Part shown: positions 1 through 6,088 of the stretch, piece by piece
How the letters are laid out: the number at the start of each line of letters is the position of its first letter
Position numbering within the stretch: the first letter of the stretch is position 1
From: Deltaproteobacteria bacterium
Lineage (GTDB): Bacteria; Myxococcota; UBA796; SXON01
Assembly: GCA_947483545.1 (NCBI GenBank)
Contig: CANKNP010000118.1
Location: 1 to 13,396, forward strand
Reading direction: 5' to 3'
DNA: 13,396 nucleotides
Notes under the pieces: model-generated
Database searches by the model: none
Told to the model about the DNA's origin: nothing
What the model saw: the letters and a program-made list of their open reading frames with translations, nothing else
Translations under genes and position numbers: made by a program

Positions 1-62
1 AGCGGCGGCAGCGCAGCAAGGATCGTCTGGAGTTCGGGGGAAAGGGCGTCGAGGTTGAGCAT
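1..62 (-). CDS. 5' end of a leftward protein gene, unknown function (partial)
   Basis: An ATG at 62-60 on the minus strand opens a frame that stays open to the window edge; it starts MLNLDALSPELQTILAALPP. A GAAGG ribosome-binding site lies at 73-69, six bases before the start, and this supports the start choice. Only 20 codons are visible. They look like a soluble helical N-terminus with no signal peptide, and no family can be assigned. The gene is divergent from the RTX-repeat gene to its right. An inverted repeat at 69-91 overlaps its ribosome-binding site. Confidence 0.55.
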   Translation of the reverse strand, partial: MLNLDALSPELQTILAALPP

Positions 63-68
63 GCTTCA

Positions 69-91
69 CCTTCGGCTTGTATATCCGAAGG
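69..91. promoter_or_regulatory. Inverted repeat overlapping the ribosome-binding site of the leftward edge gene
   Basis: CCTTCGG at 69-75 and CCGAAGG at 85-91 form a perfect 7-bp inverted repeat with a 9-base AT-richer spacer. In the leftward transcript the inner arm contains the GAAGG ribosome-binding site, so a hairpin would sequester it. It could equally be a protein operator. The structure is seen in the sequence; any role is inferred. Confidence 0.35.
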
Positions 92-193
92 AGAGGCACC
101 GCGCCAGCGCGGCTCACGATGCGATTTCACGAACCTGGCGTGCACCCGCGCACCGCATCGCCATTGTGAACCCCGAGCAAAGCGCGTCCCCTC

Positions 194-209
194 CAGAGGC
201 TCCCCTCTG
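194..209. repeat. Short hairpin ahead of the RTX-repeat gene
   Basis: CAGAGG at 194-199 and CCTCTG at 204-209 form a 6-bp stem with a CTCC loop, about ten bases before the ribosome-binding site of the poly(C)-interrupted leader. It would sit in the 5' untranslated region if transcription starts upstream. A 6-bp stem can occur by chance in GC-rich DNA, so this is weak. Confidence 0.2.
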
Positions 210-219
210 AGCGTCACCC

Positions 220-232
220 AGGAACCTCCATG
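220..232 (+). promoter_or_regulatory. Ribosome-binding site and likely original start codon of the RTX-repeat gene
   Basis: AGGAA at 220-224 is followed after five bases by ATG at 230, with a second in-frame ATG at 233. This is the best start signal upstream of the RTX-repeat frame; the internal ATG at 283 has no recognisable ribosome-binding site. As sequenced, the frame from 230 ends after 8 codons (MMSPPPPF, stop at 254-256), because the poly(C) tract puts it one base out of frame with the gene. Confidence 0.5.
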
Positions 233-236
233 ATGT

Positions 237-249
237 CCCCCCCCCCCCC
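237..249. repeat. Poly(C) tract of 13 bases inside the leader of the RTX-repeat gene
   Basis: Thirteen consecutive C residues follow ATGATGT at 230-236. With 14 or 11 C the frame from ATG 230 would run straight into the RTX-repeat protein. With 14 C the leader reads MMSPPPPVLNTLACALSL and continues into MLAFHSH, which gives a hydrophobic stretch suitable for a signal peptide. With 13 C the frame terminates at 254. A homopolymer of this length in this place is the classical form of a slippage-based phase-variation tract. It is also a typical site of sequencing error. Confidence 0.6.
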
Positions 250-282
250 GTTCTGAACACCCTCGCATGCGCGCTTAGCCTT

Positions 283-1086
283 ATGCTCGCTTTCCACTCG
301 CACCTCGCCGCAGCGGCTTGCCCTGGACCGTACGCCTGCAAAGCCTGTGATGGCGGCACTGGCGCCGACATCTGCACGTTCACCTCGACCACGGTGACCT
401 GCAGCTTCAACGACATCGCCGCGACGCAGGGCGCCGAGGGGAACTTCTACAACACGTCGTCGACAGCGTTCCGCGGATTCGGGACGGATGGCATCGGGGA
501 GCAGTTCTGCTGCGAGTACACGGGGCTCGTAGATGCCTGCAACGACTACACCGCGCCGATCGTGGAGTCGTTCACGGGTACGAACTACGCGGACACGATC
601 AAGCTGCAGTACTCGAGCTCGCATCTCGGGTGCGCCGACGTCGTGGTGGACGCGATGGGGGGCAATGATGACATTCTGGGATCCCCGCTGCTGGCCCTGA
701 ACTATTTGGAGGTGCTGAACGGGGACGGTGGGAACGACACGATCCGCGGGGAAGGGGGGACCGATGAGATCCACGGGGGTGACGGGAACGACACGATCTG
801 GGGCGGGAACGACGACGACGAGTGCTACGGCGACGATGGCGACGACCAGATCAAAGGGGACGACCGGAGTGATTACCTGGAGGGAGGGGACGACGAGGAT
901 CAGGTCTGTGGTGGCGACGGGAGCGATGTGATCCTGGGCGGAGCTGGGGATGACCTGCTGTTCTCTGGCGTGGGCAACATTGGGATCCAGACGGTGACGG
1001 GAGGTGGGGACTGGGACGAGGTTGGAACCAGTACCTACGCGGTACTCTATGACTACGACGCCATCATCACGTCCTGCCCCTGGTAG
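283..1086 (+). CDS. Cys-rich secreted protein with RTX-type calcium-binding repeats
   Basis: The 267-residue frame starts at ATG 283, but the true start is probably ATG 230, out of frame by one C in the poly(C) tract. From 283 the leader MLAFHSHLAAAAC is too short for a normal signal peptide. Residues 13-120 form a Cys-rich N-terminal region (CPGPYAC, FCCEY, DACNDY) with no recognised fold. Residues about 147-227 are tandem nonapeptide-like repeats of the GGxGxDxx type (GDGGNDTI, GGDGNDTI, GDDGDDQI, GGDGSDVI, GGAGDDLL), the calcium-binding beta-roll of the RTX family. The C-terminus ends in CPW with no obvious secretion signal. The family usually folds outside the cell on binding Ca2+, and the role here (adhesin, matrix or other) cannot be told. 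Codons prefer G endings (GGG, GCG, GTG). The next gene starts 5 nt after the stop, so the two are probably co-transcribed. Confidence 0.75.
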   Translation: MLAFHSHLAAAACPGPYACKACDGGTGADICTFTSTTVTCSFNDIAATQGAEGNFYNTSSTAFRGFGTDGIGEQFCCEYTGLVDACNDYTAPIVESFTGTNYADTIKLQYSSSHLGCADVVVDAMGGNDDILGSPLLALNYLEVLNGDGGNDTIRGEGGTDEIHGGDGNDTIWGGNDDDECYGDDGDDQIKGDDRSDYLEGGDDEDQVCGGDGSDVILGGAGDDLLFSGVGNIGIQTVTGGGDWDEVGTSTYAVLYDYDAIITSCPW

Positions 1087-1091
1087 TCGAG

Positions 1092-2888
1092 GTGTTTCGC
1101 GCCGCGTTGGTGCTCGTCTGTGCCTGCTCAGACTATGCGGTCATCGCGTCGACCGAACTGGCGCCTGCCCCTGTGGATGCAAATCGTTGGCCCGGCACGG
1201 TGTTGTCCGTCCCGTCGTTCGGCGGGGTGAAGCCTCCGGTCTGTTCCGAGGTTCTGCCGGCGGCGGTCGGGATTTCCGAGGCGGGGTCATGCGAACGGCT
1301 GGCGTCGGTCACGTGGGACCTTCTCGTAGAATGGGAGGTGCCAACTCCAGAACACGAGTGGTGGTCACTCATGGTATTGCCGGGGGCCGTCGCCGCCCCG
1401 GACGTGGTGGCATCGGTGATGGGAGAGGGGCTTCTGTTGGTGGCTGGGAATAGCGGTGCTCAAAATGGGTGGCTGCCGATGACGGGTCACGACGACGGTA
1501 GTCCGGTCGCCTTTGCGAGAAACCTGGGAGGTGGTTTGATGGCGACCTGGGTGGAGCCCACAGATAATACGGGTGCATTCGTCATTCGTGCCTGGACCCA
1601 GGACGATGACACGACGGTGAGTTCGGACGAGTTCGACGATGCGCATGCCCTCTCAGCTTGGCGAGATGTCAATGCCGATGGCGCCGCGGAGTTCGTTGGC
1701 CACAACGTGTGCGTGGGTGCGGACGGCACGACGATCGCCCATGTTCCCGGGACCTTCGGAAGTTCCACCGCCATGGCCGCCCACGGCGACTTCGACGACG
1801 ACGGTGACATCGAGGTCGCCAGCACCCATGGCATCTGGGATGCGCTGACCGGCGACCTCGTGCCCTGGTCCGGCCTCTCCGAGCTCACCTTTCGCGGCGG
1901 CGCGGTCCAGATCGACGGCGAGGTGGCGCTTTTGGGCACGGATGGAGCCGGGGCTTTCCGTGCGAAGCCTGACGGGGAGGTCGTCTGGTATTTTCCATTC
2001 CCTGGCTTCGACCAGGAGGACATCGCCATCGGCGACGTCGATGGCGACAGCGTCCCCGAGTTGGCCGTGGGCGCGCTCGGGGGCCTCTGGCTCTTCGACG
2101 CGAACGGGGTTGTGCGTTGGCGCGTGGACGTCGGAACGGCGGGCGACATCGCTGAAGCCACCGCCGTGGTGATGGCCGACCTCGACGCAGACGGCGCCTA
2201 CGAGATCGTCACCCATGGCGGCTCGGGGCTGCGCCTGTTCCGTGGCATCGATGGCACGCTCCTCGCCGAGGATCTTTCCATCGGCAACACCAGCATCTCC
2301 GCGAGCCCCGTGATCGCCGACGTCGACGCCGATGGCAGCGCCGAGATCGTTGTCCTCAGCCAGGTCCGTGACACCGAGCAGTGGGTACTACGCTCGTACG
2401 GCCCCGCCGAAGGCCGCTGGGCCCGCACTCGTCCGGTGTGGAACCAGCTCGACTACGACGTCACCACGATCCAAGACGATGGCCGTCTCGCGGTGTGGCC
2501 GATCCCCAACTGGGAGACCTACAACAGCTTTCGCGCCCAACCCGCGCACGACGGGGCGAACCCGGACCTCACCGTCCAGGCCACCGACCTGTGTTGTGAC
2601 GCTGATACCGTCCAACTTGCGGTACAGCCGTCCAACTTGGGAAGCGTGGACGCCCTCGCCGGCGCCACCATCACGCTCACCACCAACGACGGCACCGGGT
2701 GGCGCACCGTGGCGACGCACATCCTGGCCGAAGGCATCGAGGCGAACATCGCTGCGGCTGGCTTTGTGTTCAGCGTGCCGCGTGCGGATTGGGGCAACCT
2801 CCAGGTGCTGCACATCACCGGCACCGACGGGGACGAGTGCGACTTTGTGAATGATCGCGTGCCTGTGGACCTCGTCTGCGCCGAATAA
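1092..2888 (+). CDS. FG-GAP/VCBS-repeat lipoprotein with a CARDB-like C-terminal domain
   Basis: The frame of 598 residues begins at GTG 1092. The N-terminus MFRAALVLVCAC looks like a short lipoprotein signal with Cys12 as the lipidated residue, as in other lipoproteins of this window. At least five FG-GAP calcium-loop motifs follow: DVNADGAAE (192), DFDDDGDIE (233), DVDGDSVPE (315), DLDADGAYE (363) and DVDADGSAE (410). This is the beta-propeller type seen in integrins and many bacterial surface proteins. Residues about 447-482 hold the PVWNQ...PNWETYNSFRAQ stretch often found after such propellers. Residues 490-598 look like an immunoglobulin-like CARDB-type domain with paired Cys501/Cys502. 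No strong ribosome-binding site precedes the GTG; reinitiation after the RTX gene 5 nt upstream is likely. Codon style shifts inside the gene near 1650-1750. Likely an outer-surface Ca-binding or adhesive protein; the ligand is unknown. Confidence 0.85.
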   Translation: MFRAALVLVCACSDYAVIASTELAPAPVDANRWPGTVLSVPSFGGVKPPVCSEVLPAAVGISEAGSCERLASVTWDLLVEWEVPTPEHEWWSLMVLPGAVAAPDVVASVMGEGLLLVAGNSGAQNGWLPMTGHDDGSPVAFARNLGGGLMATWVEPTDNTGAFVIRAWTQDDDTTVSSDEFDDAHALSAWRDVNADGAAEFVGHNVCVGADGTTIAHVPGTFGSSTAMAAHGDFDDDGDIEVASTHGIWDALTGDLVPWSGLSELTFRGGAVQIDGEVALLGTDGAGAFRAKPDGEVVWYFPFPGFDQEDIAIGDVDGDSVPELAVGALGGLWLFDANGVVRWRVDVGTAGDIAEATAVVMADLDADGAYEIVTHGGSGLRLFRGIDGTLLAEDLSIGNTSISASPVIADVDADGSAEIVVLSQVRDTEQWVLRSYGPAEGRWARTRPVWNQLDYDVTTIQDDGRLAVWPIPNWETYNSFRAQPAHDGANPDLTVQATDLCCDADTVQLAVQPSNLGSVDALAGATITLTTNDGTGWRTVATHILAEGIEANIAAAGFVFSVPRADWGNLQVLHITGTDGDECDFVNDRVPVDLVCAE

Positions 2889-2921
2889 GTATCATGCATC
2901 ATGTGTCATGTGTCATGTGTC
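2887..2921. repeat. Heptanucleotide repeat array A (consensus ATGTRTC)
   Basis: Five head-to-tail 7-bp units start at the stop codon of the FG-GAP gene: AAGTATC, ATGCATC, then three identical ATGTGTC units, ending ATGTGTC-ACC. A second array with the same consensus lies at 3083-3110. Intergenic heptad arrays of this kind are known from several bacterial groups. There are no spacers, so this is not CRISPR. Confidence 0.7.
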
Positions 2922-2948
2922 ACCGATGCTGTTCGACATCGGCGGGGG

Positions 2949-2997
2949 CCCTCATCCGCCGCCGAGTATGGCGGCACCTTCTCCCGGAGGGAGAAGG
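2949..2997. repeat. REP-like palindromic element, copy 1
   Basis: The element begins CCCTCATCC (2949-2957). It is followed by a hairpin with arms GCCGCC (2958-2963) and GGCGGC (2970-2975), then a second perfect 9-bp hairpin with arms CCTTCTCCC (2977-2985) and GGGAGAAGG (2989-2997) around GGA. The first half recurs as a direct repeat at 3426-3455 with one compensated base-pair change. The CCCTCATCC/ACCTTCTCCC pattern resembles a dispersed intergenic palindromic repeat common in proteobacterial genomes; that resemblance is from memory. The second hairpin lacks a T tract, so it is not a clear intrinsic terminator, but it could shape the 3' end of the FG-GAP transcript. Confidence 0.6.
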
Positions 2998-3016
2998 GAG
3001 GAAGGTTGAGCGTTCT

Positions 3017-3048
3017 CGCAAAGGCGCTGAGGCGCAAAGGAAGAAAGG
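3017..3048. repeat. Degenerate octanucleotide repeat (consensus CGCAAAGG)
   Basis: Four consecutive 8-bp units are visible: CGCAAAGG, CGCTGAGG, CGCAAAGG and AAGAAAGG. The first and third are identical. This lies between REP copy 1 and heptad array B and is a further small repeat family in the same gene-free stretch. Confidence 0.5.
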
Positions 3049-3082
3049 GCTCTTCAGGGGGCGGGTCGTCGCGCGTTCCGCC

Positions 3083-3110
3083 ATGTATCATGTGTCGCAG
3101 CGTATGTATC
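3083..3110. repeat. Heptanucleotide repeat array B (consensus ATGTRTC)
   Basis: Units ATGTATC, ATGTGTC, one degenerate unit (GCAGCGT) and ATGTATC are in exact 7-bp phase, and the array again ends in ACC as array A does. It shares its consensus and orientation with array A at 2887-2921. Confidence 0.6.
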
Positions 3111-3425
3111 ACCTCTTCCCTCCCCTTCGGGTCCGCGAGGCGGGTTGGGGTGGCCGCAGGTCGGAGGGGGCTGGGTCTGCGTCCCGGGGGAGGTCACCGG
3201 CATCCCCCGCCGGTTCGGCCAGCCCTGTCCCGATTCGGCGTTCCTCCTCGCCGTGCTCACGCTGCCGTGCTCAAGGCGAGGGAGGCCACGGGCCTCCTCA
3301 CGTTCGTGCTCGTCGATCGGCTCCTGGCGACGTTGACTCCGCTTGCGGCGCTGGGCGCCCGCGGATGGCGATGCGTCGGATCGGGCCGGAGCGATAGCCG
3401 AGGGTTCCTCAACACCCACGGGGAG
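3111..3425. other. Gene-free stretch with small hairpins and a short direct repeat
   Basis: No credible gene is seen here. Open frames on both strands are Arg/Pro/Ser-rich, lack ribosome-binding sites and match no family I recognise. Visible structure: GCCGTGCTCA occurs twice 15 nt apart (3250 and 3265), and a perfect 7-bp hairpin GGAGGCC-ACG-GGCCTCC spans 3281-3297. The stretch sits between heptad array B and REP copy 2, so it may be part of a larger dispersed repeat. That can only be settled by comparison with the rest of the genome. Confidence 0.5.
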
Positions 3426-3459
3426 CCCTCATCCGGCGCCGAAGACGGCGCCTCCACCC
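3426..3459. repeat. REP-like palindromic element, copy 2 (truncated or diverged)
   Basis: CCCTCATCC (3426-3434) is followed by a hairpin with arms GGCGCC (3435-3440) and GGCGCC (3447-3452). It aligns with copy 1 at 2949-2978 in the same orientation. One stem pair differs on both sides (C-G in copy 1, G-C in copy 2), so pairing is kept. The second, CCTTCTCCC hairpin of copy 1 is not preserved. The element abuts the stop codon of the leftward acyltransferase gene, so the hairpin would form at the 3' end of that transcript. Confidence 0.55.
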
Positions 3460-4494
3460 TCACCCCTCCGTCCAAGCCCCCGCCCGCTTCAAGTTCGCCT
3501 CTGCCTGGTCTGCCGACATGCCCCCGCCCTCGACCGGCGGGTAGTCGTCGAACATCGGGAACACGTCGGTGCCGCGCACCCTGCGGCGCATCTGCAAAAA
3601 GTGCAGGTAGTGCTCCGGCCAGCGCCAGACCCACGGCTCGAACGCCTTCGCGATCGCCTGCAAGCTGGCCTTGGGCGAGCCCTGCCAGGGCAGCTCCTCG
3701 CCGATGACGACCTTGTGCCGGGCCTCTCCAGGCATCCGCAGCACGTAGGTCGGTAGCAGCGCTGCCCCGGTCTTCTTCCAGATCTGGACAGGTTGAACGC
3801 TGAAGTTCGCCCGTCGCCCCAGAAAGTCCACCGTCTCCCACTTCTGGCCGCCCCCGCCGTCGAACGCGAGGCCGAGCACCTCGTTGCGGTGCAGACAATC
3901 GAACGCCGGCCGAAGGAATCGAAACACGTTGATGTGCTGCACCGGCAGCAGCTTCTCCATCTCCCAACGGCGCTCGAGGGTCTTCTTCCAGAGCGGCGTG
4001 GTGCGCGTCTCCTTGAGGATCTCGGCCCACACCGGCGGGGGTGCCGAGAGCTGGCTCATCGTGTACCCGACGTGCCCCAGCGCTGGCATGATCATCTGGT
4101 TCGCGCCGAAGTGCCCGATCAGCACGATGGCGCCTTTGCCCTTGGCGCGCGCGCGATCCAGGTTCTCGCGCCCGACGATCTCGCACACCTCCCCGATCGT
4201 GCTCGGACCCAGGTAGGGGTACCGCAAGACTTCGAGCTCGTTGTACATCGTGAGTCGGAAGGTGTCCCGGAGGATCTCCCCCTCGCTCCTGGGCATCTCC
4301 CTGCCCTTGAAGATCCGCCGGAGCTCGTCCTGCATCTCGGCGCTGCCCATCCGCCGGACTGCGCCGCCTCCCACGCGCGAGATGCCCTCCAAGGCCGACC
4401 TTGGCAGACGATTCAGCGCGGCCAACCCCGGGTAATAGAGCCCGAGGCCCGCGAGGTCTTTGAGCAGCAGCACGGGGTTCTGCGTCGGCTTCAT
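3460..4494 (-). CDS. LpxL/HtrB-like lysophospholipid acyltransferase family protein with altered catalytic motif
   Basis: The protein has 344 residues and starts at ATG 4494, which overlaps the stop of the upstream ligase as ATGA. The LpxL/HtrB-type acyltransferases transfer acyl chains to membrane-associated acceptors. Signs of this family are the segment GAIVLIGHFGANQM (121-134), the glycine-rich FDGGGG (211-216), and VDFLGRRANFSVQPVQIW leading to GAALLP (222-248), which match the layout of the family's blocks. The usual HX4(D/E) motif (HFGNWE in many members) reads HFGANQ, with H128 kept and Gln133 in place of the acid. There is no clear N-terminal transmembrane anchor, only a mildly hydrophobic stretch at residues 8-30. 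The C-terminus is hydrophilic. With the ligase next door, the likely scheme is acyl activation then transfer to an envelope lipid or metabolite; the acceptor is unknown. Confidence 0.8.
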   Translation of the reverse strand: MKPTQNPVLLLKDLAGLGLYYPGLAALNRLPRSALEGISRVGGGAVRRMGSAEMQDELRRIFKGREMPRSEGEILRDTFRLTMYNELEVLRYPYLGPSTIGEVCEIVGRENLDRARAKGKGAIVLIGHFGANQMIMPALGHVGYTMSQLSAPPPVWAEILKETRTTPLWKKTLERRWEMEKLLPVQHINVFRFLRPAFDCLHRNEVLGLAFDGGGGQKWETVDFLGRRANFSVQPVQIWKKTGAALLPTYVLRMPGEARHKVVIGEELPWQGSPKASLQAIAKAFEPWVWRWPEHYLHFLQMRRRVRGTDVFPMFDDYPPVEGGGMSADQAEANLKRAGAWTEG

Positions 4495-6044
4495 ACGCGA
4501 TCATCCCGCTCGGGGTTGAGGGGCTGGGCCAGCACCCCCTTCTTGTCGATCTTGCCATTGGGAAGCTTGGGAATCTCTGCCCAGAACTCCACGATCCGCG
4601 GGACCTTGTACAAGGCCATCCGGTCGCGACAGTACGCTTGTACCTTTCGCACAGTCAGCGACGAGCCTGGCCGGGTCGTCACGATCGCACGGGCGACCTC
4701 GCCGCGCAGCCGCTCCTCCGCCCGCACCACCACGACGTCCCGGACCTCGGGGTGCTGCTGGATCACCTGCTCGATCTCGAGCGGGAACACCCGGATGCCG
4801 CCGATCTTGAGCATCTCCGAGCGCCGGCCGGTGAAGTACACGAACCCGTCTTCATCCTGGCGAACGAGATCGCTCGTCGCGTACCAGCCGTTCTGGAACT
4901 GGGCGGCGGTCTCGGCCGGCATGTTCACGTAATGGGAGATGATCGCCGGGCCGCGGATCCAGAGCTCACCGGGTTCGCCGGGGGCGACGTCCACGCCTTC
5001 ATCGTTGACGATGCGGATGTCGTAGGTCGGGATGGGCTTTCCGGTGCTGCCGGCGCGCAGGGGCCCGCTGGCCAACATGCCGAGCCCGACCCCCGTGGCT
5101 TCGGTGCAGCCCCAGACGGGCAAAAAGCGCGCCTTGAAGCGTGCCTCCATACGGGCGTGCGTCTCGGGCGAGACATACGCGCCGCCGGCTTCGAGCACGC
5201 GGAGGCTCGGCAGCTCCAGGTCGTTGCCGTCCAAGAAGTCCAGCAGCATCTCGTAGAAGCTCGGCACCGCCATCATCCAGGTGATGCCGTGTGTGTTGAT
5301 GGCGTCGGCCACCATGCGCGGGTTCAGCGAATCGACGACGACAAAGGCGCTGCCGTACAGGATGGACCGATGGAACAGCTCATGCGGATGCGCGAACACG
5401 CTGAACATGCCCATGTAGACGTCGCTCGGTTGAAAACCCAGGCCCTCGGCGGTGGCTACGGCGTTGACGATGATGTTCCGGGAGGTCGTGGACGCGCCCT
5501 TGGGCCGACCCGTCGAGCCCGACGTGTAGTTGTAGTAGCAAACGGTGTCCGGACCGGCCTCGAACGCCGCACGTTGGCCGGCAAAGCGCGCGTGGTCCGC
5601 CCAGCGGGTCTCGCCGTGGCGCGCGGGTAGATCCACGTAGATGATCTGGCGCGGGTCCGGCAGCAGCGGCAGGAGGTGCTTGAGCAGCGTGTCCTGGGAG
5701 TTCTCGGTCACCACGGCGCGCACCGATGCGGTGGTGAACTGGTCCGAGACCTGGTCCGGGTGCAGCTTGAAGTTGACGGGCACCTGAATCGCGCCCATGC
5801 GGGCACAGGCGAGGAACCCGATCACGACCTCTGGGCGCTTCTGGAGCAAGAAGCCGATGGCGTCGCCCTCGCGGATGCCGGAGGCGACGAACAAGCAGGC
5901 CACCTGGTCCACCTCGGCATCCAGCTCGGCCCAGGTCCAGGTGCGGTGCTCGCCGATGAGCGCGCGCGACGAAGGCCAACGGGCGGCGGCGCGGCGCAGC
6001 AGGGCGGACAGGGAGAGCTCTTGCAGCTCGGAAAGATCGGACAT
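4491..6044 (-). CDS. AMP-dependent acyl-CoA synthetase/ligase (adenylate-forming enzyme)
   Basis: The 517-residue protein starts at ATG 6044, preceded by GAGG at a proper distance; the frame is open further upstream to 6143, but that extension is Arg/Pro-rich and runs into the neighbouring gene. Core motifs of the ANL superfamily are present: TSGSTGRPKG (174-183, ATP/phosphate loop), WGCTEATG (311-318), TSDL (390-393), the hinge GRRSEMLKIGG (406-416) and LPNGKIDK with catalytic Lys498. The enzyme should activate a carboxylic acid as acyl-AMP and pass it to CoA or a carrier thiol. The substrate cannot be read from sequence. The stop overlaps the acyltransferase start by 4 nt, which strongly suggests coupled translation and a shared pathway. 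No acyl carrier protein is visible nearby. The clostripain gene lies 44 nt upstream on the same strand. Confidence 0.9.
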   Translation of the reverse strand: MSDLSELQELSLSALLRRAAARWPSSRALIGEHRTWTWAELDAEVDQVACLFVASGIREGDAIGFLLQKRPEVVIGFLACARMGAIQVPVNFKLHPDQVSDQFTTASVRAVVTENSQDTLLKHLLPLLPDPRQIIYVDLPARHGETRWADHARFAGQRAAFEAGPDTVCYYNYTSGSTGRPKGASTTSRNIIVNAVATAEGLGFQPSDVYMGMFSVFAHPHELFHRSILYGSAFVVVDSLNPRMVADAINTHGITWMMAVPSFYEMLLDFLDGNDLELPSLRVLEAGGAYVSPETHARMEARFKARFLPVWGCTEATGVGLGMLASGPLRAGSTGKPIPTYDIRIVNDEGVDVAPGEPGELWIRGPAIISHYVNMPAETAAQFQNGWYATSDLVRQDEDGFVYFTGRRSEMLKIGGIRVFPLEIEQVIQQHPEVRDVVVVRAEERLRGEVARAIVTTRPGSSLTVRKVQAYCRDRMALYKVPRIVEFWAEIPKLPNGKIDKKGVLAQPLNPERDDRV

Positions 6045-6088
6045 CCAGGCCTCAGCGGGGGGACAGGTACGCGGGGAGGGCGGGCGCG

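Noticed and set aside
2977..2997. The 9-bp hairpin as an intrinsic terminator of the FG-GAP gene
   Set aside because: No T tract follows on either strand, and it is part of a REP-like element, so termination is not supported by sequence alone.
2887..3110. Heptad arrays considered as a CRISPR array
   Set aside because: Units are 7 bp, directly abutting and without spacers, and no cas genes are near.
3054..3419. A 121-codon minus-strand frame in the repeat island
   Set aside because: Its composition (Arg, Pro, Ser, Gly), the lack of a ribosome-binding site and its overlap with heptad array B argue against a gene.
3793..5630. Long plus-strand frames opposite the ligase and acyltransferase genes
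   Set aside because: The minus-strand proteins carry all the family motifs and an ATGA coupling. The plus-strand frames are Arg/Pro/His-rich with no recognisable domain or ribosome-binding site.
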